From: CAWBLP01 sp963789495
GTDB lineage: Bacteria; Pseudomonadota; Alphaproteobacteria; Acetobacterales; Acetobacteraceae
DNA: 64,000 bases
Assembly: GCA_963789495.1 (NCBI GenBank)
Contig: CAWBLP010000013.1
Location: 1 to 64,000, forward strand
Direction: 5' to 3'
Positions 11,432 through 20,287 of the stretch are shown piece after piece. A program made the translations under genes and the position numbers. A model generated the notes under the pieces. The model saw nothing but the letters and a program-made list of their open reading frames with translations. It was not told the DNA's origin and did no database searches. Within the stretch, counting starts at the first letter, position 1. Each line of letters starts with the position of its first letter.

Positions 11432-13113
11432 GCCGCGAGCTCCGCGGCCAGATCGGCGTGGAACCGATTGCCCTCGGTGGTCTCCGCCACCACCCCGGTG
11501 CGGATCACGAAGTCGCCGAACCGTTCACCGGAATGCCGCTGCGCCGCATAGGCGCCGAACAGCGGCGCCAGCGCGGCGATGATCGCCTCGTGCCCGATGC
11601 TGCGGCGATACAGTTTCGACAGCCGCGAACCATCGAATGCCGCGCCGAGGTACAGGTTGTAGAGGCCGGGCGCGGTGCCCACGAGGCCGATTTCCGCGAG
11701 ATACGGCCGAGCACAGCCGTTCGGGCAGCCGGTCATGCGGATGATGATCTCTTCGGACCGCAGGCCGGACTTGTCGTAGGCGTCTTCCAGCGCGGTGATC
11801 AGCGACGGCAGGTAGCGCTCGCTCTCCGCCAGCGCCAGGCCGCAACTCGGCAGCGCGACGCAGGCCATGGCGTTGCGCCGCAGGATGCCGGGCTCCGCCA
11901 GGCCGTGCGCATGCAGCAGCGCGTCGATCGCCGGCTTGCGGTCGGGGGCGACATCCGCGATCACCAGATTCTGGTTCGCCGTCAGGATGAATTTTCCCGC
12001 ATGCGCCTGCGCCACCGCACGCAAGCCTTCCAGCATCGCGCCCTGCACGCGGCCGTTCTCCACGAACAGGAAGAACTGCCACCGCCCGTCTTCGCCTTCC
12101 ACCCAGCCCTGCCGGTCGCCGGTGCGCGCGAAGCGATAGGCGCGGGCCGGCGGCAGCGCGTAGCCGAGGCGGGCGTGCAATTCACTGCGGAACCGGTCCA
12201 GCCCGTGCGTCTCGATGGTGTATTTCAGCCGCGCATGCTTGCGATCGGCGCGGTTGCCCCAGTCGCGCTGGATGGTGACGATGGCCTCGCACACAGCCAC
12301 CACCTGTTCGGGCGTGCAGAAGCCGATCGTGTCGCCGGTACGCGGGAAGGTGTCGGGCTCGCCATGCGTCATGCCCATGCCGCCGCCGACCACGACGTTG
12401 TAGCCGATGATCTCACCCGACTCGACAATCGCGATCAGCCCGATCTCATGCGCGAACGCGTCCACGTCGTTCTGCGGCGGCACCGCGATGGCGATCTTGA
12501 ATTTCCGGGGGAGATAGGTGCGACCAAGGATCGGTTCGTCTTCCTCCTGCCCCACCACCGGTTCGCCATCGATCCAGATCTCGTGCCAGGCGCGCGACGC
12601 CGGCAGCAGGTGCTCGCTGATCTGTCTGGCCCGTGCCGCGACTTCGGCCTGCAACGTCGGATGCTGCGGCACCACCGAGGCGATGACGTTGCGGTTCACG
12701 TCGCCGCAGGCCGCGATGGTGTCCAGCATCGCTGCGTGGATCGCCTGGATCGCCGGCTTCAGATTGCTCTTGATGATGCCGTGGAACTGGATGGTCTGCC
12801 GCGTCGTCAGCCGCAGCGTGCCGTTGCCGCGCTGCTCCGCCAGGTCGTGCATCGCGATCCATTGCGCCGGCGTCAGCACGCCGCCGGGCACGCGTAGCCG
12901 CGCCATGAAGCTGAACGCCTTTTCCATCTTCTTTTTGGCGCGTTCGGCGCGCAGGTCGCGATCGTCCTGCTGATAGATGCCATGGAATTTGGTGAGCTGC
13001 TGATCATCCTCGCTGATGCCGCCGGTGACCGCGTCACGCAGGCCCTCGGCGATGCCGCCGCGCAGGAAGCGGCTGTTCTGCTTGATCGTCTCGTTGCGCG
13101 ACAGGGTGGTCAT
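11428..13113 (-). CDS. cysI: sulfite reductase (NADPH) hemoprotein beta subunit
   Basis: This is a 561-residue siroheme/[4Fe-4S] protein. The cluster ligands are visible as CVALPSCGLA and MTGCPNGCARP in the C-terminal half. LRLTTRQTIQFHGI in the N-terminal half binds siroheme and substrate. It reduces sulfite to sulfide in cysteine synthesis using electrons from CysJ. ATG 13113 (MTTLSRNETIKQNS) is the family start; the longer open frame to 13344 overlaps cysJ. It is the third gene of the leftward cysG-cysJ-cysI operon. Confidence 0.95.
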   Translation of the reverse strand: MTTLSRNETIKQNSRFLRGGIAEGLRDAVTGGISEDDQQLTKFHGIYQQDDRDLRAERAKKKMEKAFSFMARLRVPGGVLTPAQWIAMHDLAEQRGNGTLRLTTRQTIQFHGIIKSNLKPAIQAIHAAMLDTIAACGDVNRNVIASVVPQHPTLQAEVAARARQISEHLLPASRAWHEIWIDGEPVVGQEEDEPILGRTYLPRKFKIAIAVPPQNDVDAFAHEIGLIAIVESGEIIGYNVVVGGGMGMTHGEPDTFPRTGDTIGFCTPEQVVAVCEAIVTIQRDWGNRADRKHARLKYTIETHGLDRFRSELHARLGYALPPARAYRFARTGDRQGWVEGEDGRWQFFLFVENGRVQGAMLEGLRAVAQAHAGKFILTANQNLVIADVAPDRKPAIDALLHAHGLAEPGILRRNAMACVALPSCGLALAESERYLPSLITALEDAYDKSGLRSEEIIIRMTGCPNGCARPYLAEIGLVGTAPGLYNLYLGAAFDGSRLSKLYRRSIGHEAIIAALAPLFGAYAAQRHSGERFGDFVIRTGVVAETTEGNRFHADLAAELAA

Positions 13114-13273
13114 GCGTGTGGACCTTCGGCTGATGGCAGGCTGCGGTGGATGCCGGCTGCGGGCCTGCTGCGGCCGGAGCAGCGGCGGATGCGTGGCGCC
13201 GTATCGGCGGCGGTCGGACATCGGCCGGCGACGCGGCCGATCAAGCGGTCGCGGCCATTGCGATCGGCGCGCA

Positions 13274-15032
13274 TCAGTAGACGTCCCGCAGATACCGGCC
13301 GGATTGCTGCATCTCGCGCAGATAGGCAGCGGCCGCGTCGGCATCGTTCCCGGCCTGGTCGGCGATCACGCGCAGCAGCATGGCGTGCACGTCCTTCGCC
13401 ATCGCCTTGGCGTCGCCGCAGACATAGACGGCGGCGCCCTCCTCCAGCCAGGCGAACAGCTCGCGTCGAACCTGCCACATGCGGTGCTGCACGTAGATCT
13501 TCTCGCGCTGGTCTCGGGAGAAGGCGAGGTCGATGCGCGCCAGCACGCCGGATTGCAGCCAGTCCTGCCAGTCGAGCTGGTACAGGAAGTCGTGGGTGAA
13601 GCGCCGCGCACCGAAGAACAGCCAGGTGCGGCCCTGCATGCCGGCGGCCTCGCGGTGCTGCAGGAAGGCGCGGAACGGGGCGACGCCGGTGCCCGGGCCG
13701 ATCATGATGATCGGGCGCGCCGCGATCGGCCGGCAGGCGGAAATGCGGATTGGGTTTCACATAGACCGGCAGTGCCTCGCCCACCGCCAGGCGGTCGGCG
13801 ACCTGGCCCGAGGCCACGCCTGTGCGGACGCGGCCATGGCTGGCCCAGCGCACTGCGGCGACCAGCAGATGCGCTTCATCGCCGACCGCGGCCTGGCTGG
13901 ACGCGACGGAATAGAGCCGCGGCGGCAACGGACGCAGTAGCGTCGTCAGCTGCTCGCCGGTCAGTGTGTTCGGCGCCAGCGCCAGCAGATCGACGAACTG
14001 CCGGTCGCGCAGGAATTCGCTGCTGCGATCTGCATCCTCGGCCAGTTCGGTCAGCGTCGCATCGCCGGTCAGCCGGCCGTACGCGGCGATCTGGCCGCGG
14101 GTGAGCGTGGTGATGTCGTGGCGTTGGGTGAGTGCGTCGTGCAGCGCCGCATCCCCCGCCAGCCCGGCCAGCCGCAGCACATCCTCCACCAGCGCGGGGT
14201 CGTTGCGCGGGGTGAAGCCGATCGCATCGCCCGGCTGGTAGGCGAGGCCGGAGCCGGCCAGCGACAGTTCGACATGCCATGTGTCGATGTCGGAGCGGCT
14301 GCTGTTCAGGTTGACCCGTTCGGTGACCTCGGCGGCGATCGGCTGGGCCGAATCCTCGCTGGCGGCCGAGCGGGCGAAGTCCACATGGATGACCGCGGCG
14401 CCGGGTTCGCCGGCGGGGGCGATCTCGCGCAGCGTGGTGTCGATCCAGGCGGCTGCGGGCTGCTTGTAGTCCAGGTCGCATTCCGCCAGCGGCGCGATGC
14501 GGGTGGCGCCGAGTGCTGCCAGGCGGGCATCGAGCTGGCGGCCGGTTTCGCAGAATTGGGCGTAGGCACGGTCGCCCAGCGCCAGCACGGCGTAGCGCAG
14601 TCCGGCGAGTGATGGCGCCCCCTCGGCCATCAACGCGGCGTGGAACGCCTCGGCGCGCTGCGGCGGGTCGCCTTCGCCCCAGGTGCTGGCGATCACCAGC
14701 ACGGTGCCCGCGCCGGCGAGTTGCTCGGGTGTGGCGTCCGCCATGTCCAGCGCCTTGGCGGCGAAGCCGTGGCGGGCGGCGGCCTTGCGCGCGGCGCCGG
14801 CCAGCGCTTCGGCGTTGCCGGATTCCGTCCCGTACAGAATGGTCAGTGGTGTCTTCGGCCCCGGCGGCGCGGCCGGGGTGGCGCCGGGGCCGCTGGCGGC
14901 CTGGAACCCGGCGATGTAGCCGCTGAGCCATTGCCGCTGTTCGGCCGTCGCACCCGACAGCAGGCGATGGAGCTGGGCGAGCTGATCCTCCGCGAAGGGC
15001 GGCGCCGCGAGGGCGAGCGGGGTGGTGGTCAT
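13274..15032 (-). CDS. cysJ: sulfite reductase (NADPH) flavoprotein alpha subunit, frameshifted
   Basis: The N-terminal flavodoxin domain (LTILYGTESGNAEALA, STWGEGDPP, LALGDRAY) and FAD domain (RLYSVASSQ) read in one frame to PHFRLPADR. The NADPH domain (MIGPGTGVAPFRAFLQHRE to YLRDVY) continues in another frame to the stop at 13274. The break lies at about 13715-13725 in CGCGGCGCG; one extra G would explain it. Either an assembly indel or a true inactivation. CysJ passes electrons from NADPH to CysI. The start at 15032 overlaps the cysG stop by four bases (ATGA). Confidence 0.88.
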
Positions 15033-15874
15033 GCGAAGGAAACTCCTGCGGCGGTGCGGGCCGGTATGTCGTGCTGGCGCATCGGCGCGGCCTGCTGCAA
15101 GGGGGTGAGCAGGTCGCGCAGGGCCAGCGTCGGGCCTGCGACCAGCAGCGTCGGGGCGTGGCGGGGGATGCTGGCGGCGACCTGGGCGGCGGTGCCCAGG
15201 GTGGCCATGCGGACGGCCTGCCGCGCCGTGGTGGCGTGGCTGACGAAGGCGATGGCGTCATCCGGGCTGCGGCCGGCGGCGATCAGCCGGTCGGCGACCG
15301 GTCCGGCCTGGCGCAGCGCCATGTAGAACACCAGCACCTCCGCCCCCTGTGCCAGGGCTGTGAGGTCGATGCTGTCCGGCAGTGTGCCGGTGGCGTCGTG
15401 GCCGGTGACGAAGGCGACGCTGCGCGCCAGGGTGCGGTGGGTGAGCGGGATGCCGGCGCCGGCGGTGCCGCCCAGGCCGGCGCTGATGCCGGGGACGATG
15501 CGGAACGGGATGCCGGCGGCAGCGAGCGCCAGCGCTTCCTCGCCGCCACGGCCGAACACCAGCGGGTCGCCGCCTTTCAGCCGCACCACGCGCTGGCCGG
15601 CGCGGGCCAGGGTAATCAGCCGCTGGTTGATGCGGAGCTGCGGCGTGCGGGCGCCGCCGGCGCGTTTTCCAACTTGTTCCAGCCGGGCGGAGGGGATCAG
15701 GCCGAGTATGTCGGGCGCGACCAGCGCGTCATGCAGGACCACGTCGGCGGTTTCGAGGGCGTGCAGCGCGTGCAGGGTGAGCAGGCCGGGGTCGCCCGGG
15801 CCGGCGCCGACCAGCCATACCGAGCCGGGCTCGAATGGCGGCGGCTGGAGACGGGCGAGCAGGGCAGGGGTCAC
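15029..15874 (-). CDS. cobA: uroporphyrinogen-III C-methyltransferase (SUMT)
   Basis: This is a protein of about 281 residues with all SUMT signatures: VWLVGAGPGDPGLLTLHA, VVLHDALVAP, VRLKGGDPLVFGRGGEE and GIPLTHR. It makes precorrin-2, the precursor of siroheme needed by CysI. It lacks the dehydrogenase/ferrochelatase domain of full CysG, so the oxidase/chelatase must come from elsewhere. GTG 15874 is chosen because it yields the usual N-terminus; the open frame extends far upstream into non-conserved sequence. It heads the cys operon. Confidence 0.92.
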   Translation of the reverse strand: MTPALLARLQPPPFEPGSVWLVGAGPGDPGLLTLHALHALETADVVLHDALVAPDILGLIPSARLEQVGKRAGGARTPQLRINQRLITLARAGQRVVRLKGGDPLVFGRGGEEALALAAAGIPFRIVPGISAGLGGTAGAGIPLTHRTLARSVAFVTGHDATGTLPDSIDLTALAQGAEVLVFYMALRQAGPVADRLIAAGRSPDDAIAFVSHATTARQAVRMATLGTAAQVAASIPRHAPTLLVAGPTLALRDLLTPLQQAAPMRQHDIPARTAAGVSFA

Positions 15875-15997
15875 GGCCGGCCCGCCGTCGCGGTAATTGG
15901 ATTGGATCGTGCTGCCGCAGCGGCAGGGCGTGTGGCGGTGGGCGATCGGGTCAACACGAGGGGTGCTTTCAGAGCGATGGGTCGAGAGTTGAAATGG

Positions 15998-16025
15998 AGA
16001 ATATAATTTCTTTGAAAGCCGACAA
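15998..16025 (-). promoter_or_regulatory. candidate promoter of the cobA-cysJI operon
   Basis: On the minus strand TTGTCG (16025-16020) and TATTCT (16003-15998) are separated by 16 bases, in a patch markedly richer in A/T than the surroundings. A dyad AAAGAA-T-TTCTTT at 16041-16053 lies just upstream, where an activator such as a LysR-type CysB/Cbl protein could bind. The assignment is by pattern only. Confidence 0.35.
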
Positions 16026-16321
16026 GGTGCCAGATAGGAGAAAGAATTTCTTTGTCTCTGGCGAAAATGCGCGGTGCTGGCGTTCTCCGAAGGGAGGGAA
16101 AACAGCGCGGTTTGTCCCGCGCTGCGGTCATCCTTCGCCAGCCGCTGGAGTTGGTGCGAGATGGCGGGGGAATCGGGCGCCTGGCGGCAGCGCGTGGAAT
16201 TACCGCGCCCCCGAGGCGCTGACACCGACGCCATGCGCCGCCACGCCATCGCCGGCGGATTGCCCGACCCGCCGCCGCCGCCGCATGCTGTCGGTTCAAT
16301 CATTGCGGGAGGGACAAAGAC

Positions 16322-16949
16322 ATGATCGCGGCCATCAGCCTGATGCGGCGGCGCACCGACGTGGATCTGGCAACCTTCCGGCGCCATTGGCTGGACGTGC
16401 ACGGCCCGCTGGTCTGCGGCTTTCCCGGCCTGCGCCACTACGTGCAGGACCACGTCATCGCCTCCCCGGCGATGAACGACGCGGCAAAGGCGCTCGACAT
16501 CCAAGGTTTCCCGATCCTGCGCTTCGACAACGATGAGGACCGCCGGCTGGCGCAGCGCTCGCCGGACATGGCGGCGTGCAATGTCGAACTCTCGCCTGTT
16601 CATCGGCGCCGTGTCGCGCATCGCCTGTGAGCCGGTGGTCGTCATGCCGCCGTCGAGCGCCGCGTCGCGCATGAAGTTGCTGGCGCTGCTGCCTGGCGAC
16701 TCTGCCGATGACGCGGCGCTGCACCGCTACGCGGACTGGGCGCGCGGGTTGCCCGGCCTGGCCGGGCTGGTGCTGTATCGGGTGCGGCGGCAGGGACCCG
16801 CGCCGAACAGCAGCATCCCGCATCTGCCGGTCAGCGCCGCCGGCGTGGCGGAACTGGCATTTCCCAGCCTGGTGGATCTGGAATGCGCGGTCGGCGTGGA
16901 CCGGACCGACGCTGCCCACTTCGTGGTGGAGGAACACCGCCTGGTGTGA
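16322..16949 (+). CDS. EthD-domain protein, frameshifted
   Basis: A GGGAGGGAC site precedes ATG 16322. The first frame codes an EthD-type ferredoxin-like barrel (DLATFRRHWLDVHGPLV, FPGLRHYVQDHV) to about NVE at 16588. The second half (LFIGAVSRIACEP, MKLLALLPG to VVEEHRLV) continues in another frame from about 16590 to the stop at 16949. Joined, it would be about 209 residues with two EthD-like halves. EthD proteins are small dimeric barrels of varied or unknown function. A single-base error between 16586 and 16596 would explain the break. Confidence 0.65.
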
Positions 16950-17018
16950 CGCCGGGGCCGAACGCAGGCAGGCGTCCGCGGCCCGTGCCGCGCCTGGCGG
17001 GTAGGAGGCAGGAAGTAT

Positions 17019-17255
17019 CGGGGCGTTGCCCCGAACCCCACCAGGTGGCTTTGCCCCCTGGCCCCCCAGCAAAGGCTCGCCTTTGCAATCACATACTGTT
17101 TGGGTTGGGGAGGGGGCGTGGCGGCCTCGGACCACCCGGCCATCACGAAACGCCCCCTCCCCAACCCAAACAACATGCGGTTCCAAGGGCCGGGCCCTTG
17201 GCGGGGATGCAAGGGGCAGCGCCCCTTGATGGGGGTTTCGGGGGAAACGCCCCCG
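17019..17255. repeat. 237-bp nested palindromic intergenic repeat, copy 1
   Basis: The outer ends CGGGGCGTTGCCCCGAACCCC and GGGGGTTTCGGGGGAAACGCC are near-complementary. Inside are four more hairpins: AGCAAAGGCT..GCCTTTGC; GTTTGGGTTGGGGAGGGGGC paired with GCCCCCTCCCCAACCCAAAC around a variable loop; CAAGGGCCGGGCCCTTG; and CAAGGGGCAGCGCCCCTTG. Flanking bases extend the outer stem (CAGGAAGT before, ACTTCCTG after). It lies between the convergent EthD and tyrC genes, so a bidirectional termination or RNA-processing role is plausible. Confidence 0.85.
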
Positions 17256-17312
17256 CCACTTCCTGCGTTCTACCACCATGCCCGAAGCCGGGCACAGGAC
17301 GCGGACGTCGGC

Positions 17313-18199
17313 CTACGCCTGCTTCAACTGGATCAGGCTGCGGCGCAGTTTGCGGCCGCGTTCCACCTTGTCCTCGATATAGGCGGCATCGCCCCAGCGC
17401 ACCGCGCGCGACATCGCCTGCGCGTCCTCCATGAAGCGCGCCAGCATCTCCAGCAGCGCCTCGCGATTGTTGAGGAAGATGTCGCGCCACATCACCGGGT
17501 CGCTGGCGGCAATCCGGGTGAAGTCGCGAAAGCCGGAGGCGGCGAAGTTCAGCACCTCCTGCCGCGTCTCGTCGGCCAGGTCGTCCGCGGTGCCGCAGAT
17601 GGTGAACGCGATCAGATGCGGCAGATGCGACACGATCGCCAGCACCCGGTCGTGATGCGCGGGCTCCATCCGCTCCACCATGGACCCGCAGCGGCGCCAC
17701 AATTCCTCGACCTTCGCCACCGCCGTCTCATCGGTGCCGGCGGGGGAGTCACCAGCGCCCAGCGGCCCTCGAACAGAGTGGTGAAGCCGGAATCCGGTCC
17801 GGAATATTCCGTGCCCGCCACCGGATGCGCCGGCACGAAATGCACGCCTTCCGGCACCAGCGGCCCGACATCGCGGATCACCGACTGCTTGGTGGAGCCG
17901 ACATCGGTCAGCACCGCGCCAGGCGCCAGATGCGGCGCGATCTGCGCGGCGAGATCGGCGAAGGCGCCCACCGGCGCGCACAGCATCACGCAGTCGGCCC
18001 CTTGCACCGCACGCGCCGGGTCCAGCTCCACCCGGTCGGCGATGCCGAGCGCGGTTACCCGGTCCAGGCTCGCCTGGGTGCGGGCATTGGCGACCACCTC
18101 GGCGGCGATATCGCCGCGCTGCTTGGCGATGCGGGCAACCGAACTGCCGATCAGACCGATGCCGAGCAGGGCGAGGCGGCGGAACAGCGGCTCAGCCAT
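17313..18199 (-). CDS. tyrC: cyclohexadienyl/prephenate dehydrogenase, frameshifted
   Basis: The N-terminal half has the NAD motif LALLGIGLIGSS and the substrate region FVPAHPVAGTEYSGP, then FTTLFEGRWALVTPP. The helical C-terminal half (DETAVAKVEELWRRCG, HLPHLIAFTICG, DFTRIAASDPVMW) continues in another frame to the stop at 17313. The frame changes in a run of five G at 17742-17746 (plus strand), suggesting one lost base. The enzyme oxidatively decarboxylates prephenate or arogenate in tyrosine synthesis. Its start overlaps the hisC stop by eight bases. Confidence 0.87.
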
Positions 18200-19286
18200 G
18201 GGGGCGGGCCATGAACGCGGTGAGTGCCTCGATCACCGCCTCGACCTCCTCGGCCAGGCCGACGGTGATGCGCAGGCAGTGTGGCAGCCCGTAGCCGGCC
18301 ACCTTGCGCACGATGATCCCGCGCGCGCGCAGGAAATCATCCGCCGCATTGGCCTGCTCGGTGGTACCGAAATCCGCCAGCACGAAATTTCCTTCGCTCG
18401 GCCACACCTTGATCCCGGCCTCGGTCAGTCCGGCGGCGAGCTTCGGCCGCCACACCGCGTTGTGGTCGCGGCCCTTCTCGACCCAGCCCGGCTCCTGCAA
18501 CGCCGCGATCGCCGCCGCCTGCGAGGCCAGCGACACATTGAAAGGCCCGCGCACCCGGTTCAGCACGTCCACCACGGCAGGCGGCGCGTAGCACCAGCCG
18601 ATCCGCATGCCGCCGAGTCCGAACACCTTGGAAAATGTCCGGGTCATCACCGTGTTGCCGCTGGCATCCACCAGCTTTGTCCCTGCCTCGTAGTCGGCGC
18701 GGGTGACGTATTCGGCGTAGGCGGAGTCGAGCACCAGCAGCACCTCGGGCGGCAGCCGCTCGCGCAGCCGGGCGACCTCGTCGGCCGGGACCATGGACCC
18801 GGTGGGGTTGTTCGGGTTGGCCAGGAACATCAGCCGGGTCGCCGGCGACACGGCCGCCAGCATGGCGTCCAGATCGGCGGTCAGGTTGCGCTCGGGCACC
18901 TTGATCACCCGGCTGCCGGCATAGGTCCCGGCGATCTGGTAGATCGAGAACCCGTGCGCCGACATGATGATGTCGCGGCCGGCGCCGCCATAGGCGAGGC
19001 AGAGCTGGTAGATCAGGTCGTCGCTGCCGGCGCCGCAGACGATACGCTCCGGGGCCAGCCCCCAGCGCTTGCCCAGGGCGACCCGCAAGGCATCGGCACC
19101 GCCGTCGGGGTAGCGGTAGGCTTCCTCCGCCGCTTCCCGGATCGCCGCCTGGGCCGCCGGCGGCACGCCGAACGCGCCTTCGTTGGAGGAGAGTTTGACC
19201 GTCCGGTTCACCCCCGGCAGCGTGGATTCGCCGCCGACATAGGGGTGGATGGTGAGGATTTCCGGGCGAGGCTGCGGGCCGGTCAT
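18192..19286 (-). CDS. hisC: histidinol-phosphate/aromatic aminotransferase
   Basis: This 364-residue PLP enzyme of fold type I has MFLANPNNPTGSMV, LVLDSAYAEYV and the PLP-lysine motif RTFSKVFGLGGMRIGW. HisC proteins transaminate histidinol phosphate. Paralogues encoded beside tyrC and chorismate mutase genes often act on prephenate or aromatic keto acids, which fits this context. ATG 19286 overlaps the stop of the upstream aroQ gene (ATGA), so translation is coupled. Confidence 0.92.
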   Translation of the reverse strand: MTGPQPRPEILTIHPYVGGESTLPGVNRTVKLSSNEGAFGVPPAAQAAIREAAEEAYRYPDGGADALRVALGKRWGLAPERIVCGAGSDDLIYQLCLAYGGAGRDIIMSAHGFSIYQIAGTYAGSRVIKVPERNLTADLDAMLAAVSPATRLMFLANPNNPTGSMVPADEVARLRERLPPEVLLVLDSAYAEYVTRADYEAGTKLVDASGNTVMTRTFSKVFGLGGMRIGWCYAPPAVVDVLNRVRGPFNVSLASQAAAIAALQEPGWVEKGRDHNAVWRPKLAAGLTEAGIKVWPSEGNFVLADFGTTEQANAADDFLRARGIIVRKVAGYGLPHCLRITVGLAEEVEAVIEALTAFMARPHG

Positions 19287-20191
19287 GAAGCGCCTCCGCC
19301 ATACGGAACCGCGTAGCCGCCCAGCACCACCGGCCGGCGCGACAGCGCGATCAGCCGGTCGAGCCGGGGATCGTCCTCCACCACGTGGCCTTCGAGTTCC
19401 ACAAGCGCCTGGGCGAAGCGGGAGCCGGGGTCGCGCCGCAGCACCCAGACCGCGGCCTGGCCAAGGCCGGCAGTGGTGAAGGCGGCGGCCAGGCGGTCGC
19501 GGCTGATGTCCCGCTCCAGCTCCAGCCCCAGCAAAGTGCGGTCGTGTTCCGACGCGTCGGGCGCGGCGGGGCTGACGACCAGGGCCTGCACGGCGGGGCT
19601 GCCCTCCGCGCGCGGCGCCCAGAACGGCAGGCGCGCGGCGATGTGGATGCGCGGCTCGTCCCGATGCAGCAGGGTGGTCCACCAGGTTTCCGTCTCGGAC
19701 GGCATTGGCAGGACGGCCACCGAGGCGACGCCGGTGCCGACTTCGCCAATCGCCTGGGCCGGGCCGCCATGGGTGCGCAGCGGCGTCATGGTGCCGAAAT
19801 GCTCGCGTGCGAGCTGGGTCAGGCCGGCGCCGGGATCGCGCTCACAGACCGCGAGCTGGAAGCTGCCCTGCATCGCGGTGGTGCCGGCCAGCAGCTCCCG
19901 CCAGATGCGGAAGATCGATTGCGGCGGCAGGTGGCCTTCATGCTGGGTCAGCAGGCGGCGGACGATGGAGGCCTCGCGGCCCGGACGCCAGGCCGAACGC
20001 TTGCCGGAGCGGCCGACGGCTTCGACCACCTGGGCGCGTTGCATGAGCAGCGCATGAAGCTGGGTATCGAGCCGGTCGAGTTCGGCGCGCAGCGCAGGCA
20101 GCCCGCCGGGCCAGCCATCCGGCGAGGGTGGCGCGTCATTCGCGGCAGGCGGGAGCGACGGAGCGTCGGCGGTCGGTGCTGGGCTGGACAT
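19283..20191 (-). CDS. chorismate mutase (AroQ) with C-terminal periplasmic-binding-like domain
   Basis: This is a protein of about 302 residues starting at ATG 20191. Residues 30-110 form an AroQ helical bundle (LRAELDRLDTQLHALLMQRA, GKRSAWRPGREASIVRRLL), which converts chorismate to prephenate. The C-terminal 190 residues resemble a diverged prephenate dehydratase fold (HFGTMTPLRTHGGPAQAI, VASVAVLPMPSE), but the Thr-Arg-Phe catalytic motif of dehydratases is not apparent. Dehydratase activity is therefore doubtful. It heads the aroQ-hisC-tyrC set with four-base overlap. Confidence 0.8.
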   Translation of the reverse strand: MSSPAPTADAPSLPPAANDAPPSPDGWPGGLPALRAELDRLDTQLHALLMQRAQVVEAVGRSGKRSAWRPGREASIVRRLLTQHEGHLPPQSIFRIWRELLAGTTAMQGSFQLAVCERDPGAGLTQLAREHFGTMTPLRTHGGPAQAIGEVGTGVASVAVLPMPSETETWWTTLLHRDEPRIHIAARLPFWAPRAEGSPAVQALVVSPAAPDASEHDRTLLGLELERDISRDRLAAAFTTAGLGQAAVWVLRRDPGSRFAQALVELEGHVVEDDPRLDRLIALSRRPVVLGGYAVPYGGGAS

Positions 20192-20287
20192 TGCTCTGGC
20201 CGATGGGGGTCGGAACAGATAGCCGAAGCGTGCTGGCATGCAAACCCGGTGTGCGCTCCGTGTGCCTCCGTCCTGGGGGCCGCGCGG

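Noticed and set aside
11416..12897. 493-codon open frame on the plus strand.
   Set aside because: Antisense shadow of cysI; no domain, no ribosome site.
17100..19316. 738-codon open frame on the plus strand.
   Set aside because: Runs through the intergenic repeat and antisense to tyrC and hisC; the latter are clearly real, so this is a shadow.
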